The notes beneath the pieces are model-generated. The model saw only the letters and a program-made list of their open reading frames with translations. It had not been told where the DNA came from and did not search any database. This document shows positions 40,901-52,129 of a stretch of DNA of 64,000 nucleotides, piece after piece (the stretch's first letter is position 1; each line of letters starts with the position of its first letter). This stretch comes from Apostichopus japonicus. Taxonomy: Eukaryota; Echinodermata; Holothuroidea; Aspidochirotida; Stichopodidae. The position numbers were made by a program, and so were the translations under genes. The DNA is taken from assembly GCF_037975245.1 (NCBI RefSeq), contig NC_092572.1, positions 20,152,489-20,216,488 of the forward strand, given 5' to 3'.

Positions 40901-43096
40901 CACCGTTTGTGATGTGTTGTTGTGTTGCCTGGTTGGGTTTTTGTATCTCTGCATAATAACAACAACTCAAGGTCTGTTTTTGTAACTTGACCAAATTGAC
41001 TATTATGCTCTAGTAGTGTTACTTCTCTGCTACATTATGGTTAGCTTAGAAGCGTCAGACAGAGCAAAACAGTAAACTCCTTTCATATCCTTGTACCTCT
41101 GATCATTTAATATCGTTGTGCAGTGGAAAGAATCGATACATTCATGCCCAGATTTGGATAAAGTGTACCCTTCGTGCATACCCGAGCTTGATGTCGGTAA
41201 GTGTGGGGTAAATGTGGTCAACTCTACTAAGGGTTTTGAATTGCAGCATGTTTTACAATTCTGGTAACTAGATATATCAAGCTGAAGTTTTCTCTAATTC
41301 TGACAGGTATGGTGGATACGATATTCGCAGACGTAGCTCAACCAGACCAGGCTAGAATAGTGGCCATCAATGCACACCATTTCCTTAAAAACCTCGGACA
41401 TTTTGTCATCTCTATAAAAGTAAGTAATAATCATGAGAGGATATGAAATGGGCAGGGTTGGAGCATCATTTTGTTGAAACAAAAGTGTCTTTTTTTGTGA
41501 GACTTCAAAGAGGTGGACGTAAGTTACTGGCAAGAAAGTGCCACTGCGTTAAACAAAAGATTGGAGTCTCTCTTTTTTTTGGTGATGAATGACAATATTT
41601 GACAGAAATGTACAGTCATTGGAGTAAATATGCAGCCAAAAAATGTTACCTGGACAGTTTCTGAGGTCAAGTCACAGAATGAGAGAAAGCTTGGAATGCA
41701 TAGAGCATCTGTCAGTGTAACAGAATCTATGTCAGGGTTTCTTGTTGTTTTTTCTTAGTGCGGGGGGAAATTTATCCGTTGTAGAGAAATACTAAAGTTA
41801 ATGTATCTGAAAATTTGAAGTAGCGAGATCCTCCATGCATCTTACAGTTCATTACAGACTGTAAGAGAATTTGTGCTAGTCAAAATTTACTGGCTCTCAA
41901 TACATAATTTATGCACTGGTTCATGTTTGGTTGTGGTTTTGTACATTGTAACAACACTGTGACATCACTGAAAAAAACACTGCAAGTTTCTTGAAGAGAA
42001 AAGGCAAATTGACATCAGGTTGATATTAGGCAAAGATTTGCCTGTCACAAATAAATTAGTTGTATCAATTATTTAATGCTCTTAATAAACATTAGTTTTC
42101 TTTTGTTTTTAGCTATCAGTAAATAACAATATTCTTTATTTTGTTTTGCCCCCATGCTAGGCCAACTGTATTGACTCAACAGCACAGCCAGAGGCAGTTT
42201 TTGCAGGTGAGGTGAAGAAACTCCGATCAGAGCAGCTGAAACCAGAGGAACAACTGACGTTAGAACCGTACGAAAGAGACCACGCAGTAGTAGTAGGCAC
42301 ATACAGGTTAGAAGGCTACCTAAATATCTTCTCTTCTTGATAGAAATGTTCATTAGCTCCAGACTTAGAGTTCAAGTACAACAGCATGAGTACAAGCACA
42401 AGTAGAATACCCCTTGGTATGAGTACAAGGCTGTATGTGAAAGTACAAATACTTAATCCCTTATTATTTGTCTATGTACTAAATTTTCAAAATGATTTTT
42501 TAGTACAAAGCCATGAGGTTGAGTACAATCAGAGGCAACTATGGTAGAATTTGAGTACACTTTGTACTTGCCACAAGTCTTGGATTTAAGTATTACTAAA
42601 CAGGCTGAATCCTTTATTTGTATTTTCTTAGAACTGGTTTGTCTTACGAGACGAGGGGGTGCATTTTTACATGGGCTTTGAATGACGGCTAGCCTATACT
42701 GATGTGAAAATGAAATTTTAATTCTTTTAATCGAAACCTTATGTTCTTCAAAAGTGTTGGTAGCATTTTCATCTCCGAACTGTTGATTTGCATGTAATCA
42801 TTACTTAGGATCAGACTGAGGTGTTTTGCGCAGAAGTTGGTCGTCCAGTGACATTTCTCGTGTTTACAAGGCACAGTCTGACTACCGTTTATTCGCCAAT
42901 CAAAATTTATCATCTTGTCAGCCGTAACAGGAGAGTCTTTGGTAGATTTCTAGGACCATCTGACAAGCCTGTAATTATTTATTCTGATGATCGAATTAAT
43001 CATGTGTATTTATTAATCCTCGATCAATAATGGCTTTTTCTCTCTGTCCCTCTTCACAGAGCACCAGCAAAGGGGAAAAAAGATGAAGACGAATAA
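34910..43096 (+). CDS. FBL: Fibrillarin, 2'-O-methyltransferase, ten coding exons
   Basis: Exons 34910-34922, 36033-36110, 36923-37153, 37425-37478, 38208-38302, 39247-39417, 40552-40684, 41307-41419, 42161-42306, 43060-43096; 356 aa. Fibrillarin is the catalytic subunit of box C/D snoRNPs in the nucleolus and also methylates histone H2A glutamine. Residues 5 to about 113 form the glycine-arginine-rich (GAR) domain, including repeated SFSPRG units in exon 3. The methyltransferase fold follows: [44 protein letters not shown], the SAM-binding GAASGTT (198-204), [34 protein letters not shown] and [16 protein letters not shown]. The tail is [12 protein letters not shown], unlike the vertebrate PPPKVKN. 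Exon 1 encodes only MVKP plus one base. Introns 6 and 7 host H/ACA-like RNAs; intron 6 also has a SINE 13 bp from its donor. Confidence 0.97.
36306..36830. repeat. Dispersed repeat in FBL intron 2
   Basis: Starts with CAGGCCTCGACAAATA and shares about 190 bp with 58468-58680, including CTTGCTTCAAGTT, TAGTCTTGCTA and AGCTAAAATTCTAC. The other copy ends TATTGTCGAGGTCTG, the reverse complement of this start, so the family probably has inverted ends of the hAT kind. The right boundary here is degraded and estimated. Confidence 0.5.
38758..38810 (+). repeat. TTGTACTTGA short repeats, FBL intron 5
   Basis: Four near-exact copies of TTGTACTTGA within about 50 bp. Reverse-complement units (TCAAGTACAA, GAGTACAAG) recur in FBL intron 9 at 42372-42580. 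Confidence 0.6.
39431..39740 (-). mobile_element. tRNA-derived SINE in FBL intron 6
   Basis: Read on the minus strand it opens with a tRNA-like head: an A-box-like TGGCCAATTGGC and an exact B box GGTTCGATTCC (39683-39673). The body contains the common SINE words CTTGGGCAAGATGTT and AAAGCGC, and the tail is ATTATTATTA. It begins 13 bp after the FBL intron 6 donor and is antisense to FBL. It is not a tRNA gene: there is no proper acceptor stem. Confidence 0.75.
40086..40225 (+). ncRNA. H/ACA snoRNA-like RNA, FBL intron 6 (type 2)
   Basis: Sense to FBL. Hairpin 1: TGCTCT/AGAGCA base, left pocket AGTGTTA, upper stem CTTCT/AGAAG with GCTA/TAGC, right pocket GTCAGA. Hinge ACAGTA fits ANANNA. Hairpin 2: CCTTGTAC/GTGCAGTGG with inner GAT/ATC, then AAGAATCG leading to ACA (40220-40222) and 3 nt. 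The lower stem of hairpin 2 is weak here; CTTTC/GAAAG offers an alternative pairing. It aligns without gaps to the type 1 units from the hinge through the ACA. Confidence 0.58.
41004..41143 (+). ncRNA. H/ACA snoRNA-like RNA, FBL intron 7 (type 2)
   Basis: Nearly identical to the intron 6 unit from TATTATGCTCTAG to the ACA box (41138-41140). Differences fall mainly in loops (CATCATGG to CATTATGG) and in one base before ACA. Flanks diverge soon after each end, so the conserved block coincides with the predicted RNA. Located 163 bp before the exon 8 acceptor. Confidence 0.58.
42372..42580 (+). repeat. AGTACAAG repeats, FBL intron 9
   Basis: Scattered units of GAGTACAAG and TCAAGTACAA, complementary to the intron 5 cluster at 38758-38810. 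Spacing is irregular. Confidence 0.45.
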
Positions 43097-44126
43097 ATAA
43101 AAAAATCACCGTCATCCAAATGTTGTTGTGGAGTCTTCTGTTCAGGTTGCAAGAAAAACAGGTGACGGAGGGCAGCAGACTGAATTGATCATACCGTGCC
43201 TTCTGGTAATTATTTGTAGGTCAATCGAGCTACGACTCCACAACTATCTTGTGTCAGACTTCTCAAAGGTATCTGTGACCCCATCTGGCTAGCATTTTGT
43301 TTCGGTTCTGTCACATTGAGTTATGAACATTTGGCGGCCAGTACTGACGAGCAGATGACACTGCTGTCCATGCAACAGCTTTTAATATACAAAGACTTTA
43401 TAGTAATCAATACGAAATTGCTGCAAGATATGTTTTTTGACTCGACTTATTGGTCACCAACTTTGACAGTTTGCAGGAAAAGAAAGAAAGACAAACGAAT
43501 CGAGTCATTTCATGGTTTTTAAATCATTGTGACTTTGTAAATAGTTCTCTTTTAATTACAACGCTCTTTTGGGATGAAATGATGTTATCTTGATTTTGTA
43601 TAAGTGCAGTCATCTCCAAGTCGAGGGTTTAGGGTGGTCTTGCAGCTTTGCCATTTGTCATGAGGTCTGCTGTGTTTTGTTCTTGCGTAAAGCGTAGTTT
43701 CTTCAACTTTTGGGATTTTAGGTCGTATACAGATGAATGATCATAATTCTACAAGACTTTTTTCCATATTTAAGTAGAACATACCGTTGTATATTGAGGA
43801 CGGAACCAGACATAAATGGGCTGTTGTAAGGGTCAGCAGTTAGCACATTTCTGCATGCAAATATACCACATGAAAATTATCCCAGAAGTCACAAGGCAAA
43901 TCTCTGCGGGGTTTGGTATTGAGCAAATGGTCAGTTACGGTAAATGTTGTAACAAATAATGTTGAGATAGTTGAGTGCAGGGAACAGTTCAACTTAATTC
44001 ACTTTGTATATATATATATATATAGCACTCTCTAAGCAGCTTGAATTTAACAGCAATCATAAAGTTTTGGGTATGATCCAACACCCTCTGAGATCTTTGC
44101 ACTTTTTGGTTATTCAGTTCTGAAAG

Positions 44127-44630
44127 ATATATCCATGTCATATAGGATATTCTAAGTCTTTAGGATATATCCATGTCATATAGGATATTCCAAGTCTTTA
44201 GGATATATCCACATCATACCGGATATTCCAAGTCTGTAGGATATATCCATGTTACACAGGATGTTCCATATTTATAGGATATGTCCATGTTTTATAGGAT
44301 ATATCCATGTCTATAGGATATGTCCATGTTTAAAAGGATAGTCCATGTGTTATAGGATATGTCCATATGTTATAGGATTTTCCAGGTTCTATATGTCCAT
44401 GTTTTATAGGATATATCCATGACTAATAGGATAGTCCATGTGCTATAGGATATATCCATGTCTAATAGGATAGTTCATGTGCTATAGGATATGTCCATGT
44501 CTAATAGGATAGTCCATGTGCTATAGGATATATCCATGACTAATAGGATAGTTCATGTGGTATAGGATATGTCCATGTGTTATAGGATATGTCCATGTAC
44601 TATACGTCCATGTCTGTATGGTACGTCTAT
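44127..44630. repeat. Minisatellite, ~20-bp unit TATAGGATATGTCCATG
   Basis: About 24 imperfect units of TATAGGATATRTCCATGT. In the right half two variants alternate (ATAGGATATGTCCATG and ATAGGATAGTCCATGTG), giving a dimer of about 41 bp. It lies 1 kb past the FBL stop codon. Confidence 0.85.
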
Positions 44631-47600
44631 AATGTAAACATTAATGTTGCTGCTGTAATCGATATACCTGACAACATGAAGCACATTTTACATTGTTACA
44701 GCCATATACATATCTCTTTGGAACGTCATATCTGCTGATCCGACTTGGCATTTAGCCTACGGGATGATGATCTGAATTTAATCAATAGTTTTACTTTATC
44801 GAAGTGGCTAGTGTGTTGCTATGGGGATTAAACCTTTCTGCAATTTTTTTTTAGTGCTTACCAAAATTAGGGAACAGACGATACCTAAATCGAGCAGCAT
44901 CATGTACACGTCAGTTTGCTACCGCAACATTTAGAGTTTCAATCAGTCACATATCAGTTAATGTCAACCACATTTATTAGGTCGTATATTTCATGAGACC
45001 GTTGGCATTTCATAGACAGTTGTTGGGTACAAGGGGTACATTTCAAACAAAAATCCATCGACTTATAAACTAAAGAAAATGCTAATTATTAGTAAACTTG
45101 TAGAAGAAAGTTTTAGCAATGTTTCTTTCTTCTACTTTTTTGTTTTTAAGTGAAAGATATTTAAAAGGAAGAACTGATATTGACAAGTAATCCTTGGTTT
45201 TAATTGTTCATATTATACTTGTAAAATCATGTTAATTATTTATGTTGTTCCCTTGAAAAAAAAAAATCACAAAGCTAGCTTTCAAATACATGATAATACG
45301 GTGACATCTAAATTGCCTGTATCACGTACCGTAACACTGACACCAGTATTTTTCTGTGCAGATGTATTTTTTGGATACTTGCTAAATTGAGTTTGGGCTT
45401 GTTTACCAGTAACTTCCTAATAGTGAATTATGCAATTAGATTGGACGTGGGTAGTAGTAAAACAATTTTTGTCTGCCCTGTGGTTTGACGAAAACGATCG
45501 CTCTAATTTATAACTGACAAAGATATACTTGATGATGTCACTGAAAGCATTAACTAATATGATTTACTGATGTAACTTGATTTAGTAATGTTATTAATCA
45601 TCTCATCTCCCTACATGTAAATATATAGGGGTATGAGATATTGTACTTGAACCCCCGCATCAGAAATGTGAGGAAGTGTTTGAGTGTGAGTGAGCAAAAC
45701 AGTGTGTCACGAACTCCTCCTTGGCCGTAAGTCCGATCAAGTTCAAACTTGGTGGGTAGGTGCCTGACCATGTGAAATCATGCCTGGGTGATTGATGGTC
45801 AAGAAAACTAAGAATGGGTTTCTGGCCATTTTCTGCTAATCAACATGTAGAGAATGATGAGACGAATATTAAAATAGGGCAGATGGAAGGGATGATATCT
45901 GTATGTAACTCCAGGGACTGCAGTCTTGTTAGGTATTTTATCAGGTATGTACGTTTAAATGCCAGCCAAAGAAACAGAAAATTTGCTAATATTTGAAACC
46001 TCTCCTCGGGCAGATTTTTTTTCAGATTTCGAAGGTGTAATTTTCTTTTTAATCCATTTCTAGAAAATACCAATAATAACATGAGAAAAAAATGCCTGAT
46101 TTTCTTACTTTCTTTTCTTTACTGGTACTACTAAGAAGAGCAGGAAATTAAGAGGAGAGCAACCCCCTCCCCAACTCCCACCCCTCCCCAAATGGTGAAT
46201 TTTGAATGGATGTTGGACCTGTCTTTCTTCAAGAAAATTGAACTGATTGGGATCTGCTGGGAAGTAATGTTAGAGGGTGACAATTCATAAGAAAATTTTG
46301 GCTTCCGACCATACCAACTAGCTGGTCAGAAAAATCACAAACACACATACCAGTCAACTGACAAAAAAATAAATGATTTTGTCTTTGCATGGAAAAATAA
46401 CCATCTGATTGATATAAAGGCATATTCTGGTAGCAGGTGGCATGACTCAGGGAAAAGATATAAAGGGCAATTATTTTATACTACCTATTGAAGAAAAATC
46501 CAACACCTTTTTCTGTGCACCTAGCACAAATCAAACCCTTCATTAAGATAGCCTTACAGTCGGTAGTCTGTGATGACATCATGTCACATGACCGTCCAAA
46601 GGTTTACGTCATAATCAACATTGAGTTATTTGTCTTTACGTGCAGTAACTCTATCTTCTGTGACGTAAATAAGTAACGTTTAGTCTTTGCTTCAAACGTG
46701 TTTCAGATATAGTATATTTTGAGCTGCAGGAGAATATCCCGTTTTCGAATTAGTACTGTCACAAAGGTTGTTTTTAAGCCTCACGTGAAAGTACAGTAGA
46801 GACTGTTAGTAGCAATACTAAATTGTCCAACTTAAAGTGGCTGTTTTGTATTAAGAATATTGTGTTTTTCCTGTGGGTATATGAATTATAAATATCAAGG
46901 AAAACAGACAGGTTTTCGGTAATGATGTCACTCACTTTCGTGTTGCCAGATGCAATCATAAAAGTTAATACTATTGAACCTACGGCCTTCCTTGGTAATC
47001 AGACGAGTGTCTCGGGGGGGGGGGGAGTGGTGGTACCCACCGCCCCAATCCCCTGTTACATACAAACCTTAAGGAAGTGGTTATAGCTCAACATCATGGC
47101 TCGACTTAAATAAGTCTATAATTTATAGCCTTAAAGGTGCCTCAAATGGCTTTATTTGAAGTTAAATGTTTTGTTGTTATTGTTTTTTTCCTGGATGGCC
47201 GATCCCCAGATACCATTTCACAGATGTTGGCTTCAATGACCTCAGGGCCACTATCTTCCTTTTAAAGTTCCTGATCCGCTCCTGGTAATGAAATAATATA
47301 GAGTTCGGTAATAGGGATGTTGTTTGTGGAATTGGGTTGTTAATGTGCCAATTATCTGGAGCAGGAATGGAGCAAATCTCAGATTGCCAAGATGAAAGAA
47401 TGTGATATATCGTACACTAATGCTATGACAACCTCCAGGAAGTATTTTCATGGACCACTGGACAAGTTTAAGATTGGATTCGGGGGGGGAGGGGTAGATA
47501 TCCAGACGTGATGACATTGTCACCTTCGGTGGCACAAAGCCTGTATATTAAAATCATTGCTGTGAACATTATTGCGGGAATGAGTCCGTCCCACCACCCA

Positions 47601-48874
47601 CTCCTCATCCCCCAACCAGCCCCCCTCCCCCAACCCAGTGCCGGCGTTTCGGCACTTTGTTGATTTAAACAACTTTAAGATGCTGAAAAGTTCTGCCAAT
47701 ACTGACGAAATGGGCCTATAACACTCTCATATCAAAGATAGGGCTATATACACTTAATAGCCTAATCATTCTTATTTTAGCTTCAAAATGAAATAAAACT
47801 GTTAGCAAACTGCTTATCCACTAGAGAGCCTGTGTAGGAGAAATGTGTAAAAGTAAGTTGGTCTGACGTTCTGATCCTCGCAGGAATTCTTCAGAGGCTA
47901 AAAAGCCTTCAGAGGCTTAATTTTATCATTGATTTAGCCTCATACATACAAAGCCTTTTACACATTATTTTAGCTTCCGCAGTTACATACAAACTTCTGG
48001 AGGGACGTAATGTAGTTCTGTTGCTAATTGCGGGGTTATACACCCTGCTAGTTCAAGTTGTTACTTATCTCATTATGCCATTGTTGACGAGACTTTACAC
48101 TTCTTTAATCCGATTTTAGAGTTGATAACATTTTGGTAAATCTTTTATGCTCTGCTATATATAATCCTATGACAATACAGGTCATTACAGGTGACAATTG
48201 GTTTCAGGGCACATAATGCGATCAATATCACAATGGGAAAAGTGTCTTAGCGAAGGTATTTTGACACTATGAATGGTATTGTAAAATGCTCGCTAATTAA
48301 CGTTCAAATGCTGAAAGAGGACACGATAAGCGCCTAATGTCTTAATTTCATCATTGAGAGGCAAATTGAGACATACATGTTACTTGTTTTTGTATTTCTT
48401 GTCACCAAAAATAGTCCATGTGGACGAAAACCGGACTCGATTTACCGTCTCAACACCTGCATTAAACCGTGTGATCACGACGGTGCAGGACAAGGTGAGT
48501 ATCGCGTGTTCCTCGCAAGTAGAAAGATATAATATAGATATTCTTTATACACGTCATGGTCACACTTGGTAACCAAAGGCGATGAGCTTCGTTCACTCTT
48601 TGAGGGGAAATACAATACCGTGTCATGTGAATATAAACAAAATAATGTTCACATTTTGTATAACGAAACACAACCTCGGCTACTCGGTAAAGCGAGAGCT
48701 ACGCACATCCGTACCTATAACACTTGTCGTAAAGTCAAGCGCTGACATTTTCTCTTTCCTGAAAATATGTGATCAATGTTACACATAAAAGTGTCTTCTT
48801 ACATTCTGTACGCAACATAAGAATTCCCATCATCCATGGTTTCTAAGCAACTCACTTTGGACCTTAGAAAATGT

Positions 48875-48899
48875 TGACGTCATCGAGTCTATGACGTCA
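48875..48899. promoter_or_regulatory. Two consensus CRE sites
   Basis: TGACGTCA occurs exactly at 48875-48882 and 48892-48899, 17 bp apart. This is the palindromic CREB/ATF site. No gene start is recognised beside it, so it may be an enhancer or chance. Confidence 0.4.
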
Positions 48900-49807
48900 C
48901 TGCAGAGATGAGAGTAGGTTTGCTTGCGCGAGTAGATCATCTCTATAATGTATATTATGCTAACGCTTATTACAGACTGTATACAAGTTTGGATTTGTTT
49001 CCGACGAGTTGAATTAATAAACGGGATTGGCAGGCCTGACAACCATGAGATGATGGCGAACACGAGCCGTCAATTGCAGTTGTTTAGATAAGTTCAAATA
49101 TTATAATATTTGGAGATTGGTCTGTCAAAAGACTATACATGTAAAGGATTAATTGGAGAGTATATTCACCTCCCAACAAAATCTGCTGTAGGAAATGCCA
49201 GACTGGTCCCTATGTGTTGTCACATATATACATGTGATAAAAGTATGTGTTCCATCGCAGAATAACGTGAATTAATTTATTAATGCCCTATTCATGAGAT
49301 TTTGTCAGTAGCGTTATAGAATCAACAGATCAACGCCATGGATTTCTGGCGATCACGATTGCTAAAGTATAAAAGGGATCCTCGTCATGGGGGAGGTTGG
49401 GGGGGGGGAGCGGTGGTTCTCCTCAGTACATGTAGGTTGCTGTAGCTTTTTGCCTTTTGTTCTCGAAAATTATTCATTTGCCACGACATTATTCCGGTGA
49501 TGTTGAAACGACGGGGGTGGGGTGGAAGTGGGCGGACACAACTTTCGCTGTACGTGAGAGATTGATGCCGATATGCGTGGGTGGATTAAGGTACGTGATA
49601 GTGACGGCAGCTACGTTTTGTTTCCAGAAATTGCCAGGTAATGAAACGAGAGAGACAATCCGTCTCGAAACATGTGAGAAAGTGCCAGGTTCCGATATGC
49701 TTGGTGTGGATTAGGGTATGAGATGGGGACGGAAATTTTGTATCGGATTTGTCGGATTCAGTGTATATTTTGTCAGCCGCTACCTATACCGGTATATATG
49801 TAGGCCG

Positions 49808-50084
49808 TGGCTATTCTTATGACTAGTCGTAACAATTATTTATAAACTATTCTTACGACAAAGGGTGAATTCAAGCGCAGTAAAGTAAATAAAGCAACTG
49901 CGCATGTAGTAGGGGTAACCCTAACCCTAACTTTAACCCTAAACCCCAATCCTAACCCTAACACTAACCCTAACCGGAAATTACTGTTACTCCTGGTCAT
50001 AAAAAATAGTACTCCTGTCATAAAAATAGCAACCGCGCATGCGTAATCGGAAATTATTCTTACGAACAGTTGTAAGAATAGCCA
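49808..50084. mobile_element. Inverted-repeat element carrying telomere-like repeats
   Basis: Perfect 12-bp inverted ends TGGCTATTCTTA (49808-49819) and TAAGAATAGCCA (50073-50084), with further similarity to about 26 bp inward (CGTAA shared). TATATGTA occurs on both sides (49795-49802, 50091-50098) and may mark the target duplication of a slightly larger element. No coding capacity. The centre holds CCCTAA repeats. Confidence 0.65.
49916..49975. repeat. Interstitial telomere-like (TAACCC)n
   Basis: Ten units of TAACCC, six of them exact or near exact and the rest variants (TAACTT, TAACAC, TAAACCCC). TTAGGG is the telomere repeat of deuterostomes. It lies inside an inverted-repeat element, which argues against a chromosome-fusion scar. 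Confidence 0.85.
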
Positions 50085-51060
50085 CTTTGATATATGTAAC
50101 AACTGTGCTCGATCCGCGCAATTGCATAGCACGAGAAGACACCAAAGTAGCCTATATTACCGATGTGAGAAATTCGATAATTGCAGACTATATATATTAC
50201 GCACTTGAAGGTACAAGAAATTTTGTAGTAGAAGACGGTAAAAAGATAAGGCCAATGATTTGGACTTTATCAATACATGCTATTTGAACCTTGAAAATAA
50301 CGAATAAATATTTATTTTTCAATGGAGATTTACGTACGCGGACGGGCCTACTTCAATCGTCATATTCCACCAGTATATAGAATTGGGCTTAATGCATGTG
50401 ATTAGTACGGCAAGATGAGAAACCAACAGCCAAACAATAGACAGAACGTACCAATATATAACAGTACGCGATCCATGACGGTGTACTCAAGAACTTAGCT
50501 TGTTGAGTACATGCAAAGTTCTGATGGGGATAGGGGCAGGGTGGGTGCGAATGAGGGAAGGGTGTTAGGTGTGTGTTAGGCGAGAGGAAGGTGAGCCGTT
50601 CGGAGGAGAGGGGTGGGGGGGGGGGTGAGCTAAATCATCCAAACAATAGTAACCTTTGCGTTGTAGTACCATATCAAGCACAGTCTGCGTTGATCAGCGT
50701 ATAGGTGAAAGGAGGGTGTGTAGGGAGGGGATTGGTATGGGATGCCGCGATTAATTAGGATTATAAGTCTACAGTTCTTTAACTATTACATGGTGTAAGC
50801 CTTAAAGGTAAATGACTCCAATTTGAGGAATGATACTGTAAACACACATGCGCCGTACCCGTGGTAATTAAGGACATCGCCAATCAGTTAAGTTTGCTAT
50901 ACGGTAATTTATCGGAACCCGTAGGCCTATGCTTGAATGGGTTACATTCAAAATCATGTGGAGACATGTTGGCCACTTGCAGTATCTCAAATAGAATATA
51001 GGAATGTCAGCGTGGCTTCACGTACGTGAGTCGGGCCCTTGATGGAACGTACCCTGTCAC

Positions 51061-51348
51061 CAGGCGCGTAGCCAAGGGGGGGGCGAAGGGGGCAGCCGCC
51101 CCCCCTTGAGCTTATTTAAAAAAAATTTTTTTAATGTTTTTATGATATCGCTAGTATTTTCAAAAGAGAAAATGCTAAGATGCAACTTACAAGGCCTGGG
51201 AAGTGCCATTTCCAGCGATCTGGGAGGCATTTTCAGCCAAAATTTTCTTGTACGCTTCGCGCCAACCGGTGGCACTACGCTTAGATAGTTTGCAATGCCG
51301 AATCTACAGTTTCGCTCCTCCCTTGGCAAATTCCTGGCTACGCGCCTG
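51061..51348. mobile_element. hAT-type MITE, 288 bp, intact target duplication
   Basis: Starts CAGGCGCGTAGCCA and ends with its exact complement TGGCTACGCGCCTG. Perfect 8-bp duplications CCTGTCAC flank it (51053-51060 and 51349-51356). The clean duplication suggests a fairly recent insertion. It has no transposase; a 154-residue minus-strand open frame crossing it is incidental. Confidence 0.92.
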
Positions 51349-52129
51349 CCTGTCACATAGCCTTTGGAGGGCGGATGGGACTTTAACGACATAATATGGG
51401 AAGTTTTGAAGCTTTTAGTTATACCCCAACAACTTCCGGCCACGTGGGGATTTTTCAAGCGTAGGCTATGCCTATAATCGCGAGGAATTACATTGACATT
51501 TATGTGGTTAATATACCACATAATATGTTCGTCCTTTTCTCTACTTTATTTATTTCTAGACAAATTATAGGCGGCTCTCAAGTTTCCCGTCACCCACACT
51601 GACCCATCCAAAAAGGCTGCTAGCTTGGCTTTTATGCCCATTATAATACAAAGTACAAACTAAGGAAGGTCCTGGCCTTTGGGGAGGGCGCGGGATAGGA
51701 ATAACACGGTTCTTCTTTAAGATGAAATATTTTATAAATTTACCCCATTTATATAGGCTTATATGTTTGCTTCATGCCTGTGGTTGGTCATTTGCTAATT
51801 GCGGGCGAAATTAGATTGTAAGCTTTTCCACAACCATGATCAGTGCACCGCTGTAATGGACCCGACCTAGTTTTACATATAAATATCGATTACTCTTTTG
51901 TTGTAAAACTAACACTGTTACTTCATGTCAATTCATAAACTTGGGTAGATTGATTGGGGGTGGTTGCTTCACTACATACTAAAATGCTAGACCATATATT
52001 TCTATGTCTAAACTAAACATGTCGCCTCACGTGTAAAGCTGCAATGCTTCTTCCTCGATACATGCGTAAACAAACTAAGAAAGAATCAATGGTCACGTTA
52101 TGACTACACTTGTGTCACTTGCCCATTCA

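Larger units (their letters stand above)
43097..52129. other. FBL downstream region, no gene recognised
   Basis: Contains the FBL 3' UTR, whose end is unclear; AATAAATAAA overlaps the stop codon itself. The remainder has a minisatellite, two inverted-repeat elements, low-complexity G-runs (47017-47028, 49397-49410) and paired CRE sites. Open frames are short and unconvincing on both strands. Confidence 0.5.

Noticed and set aside
44127-44630. CRISPR-like direct repeats
   Set aside because: Unit is contiguous without unique spacers and the genome is animal.
51057-51521. 154-residue minus-strand open frame
   Set aside because: Most of it is the 288-bp MITE and its flank.
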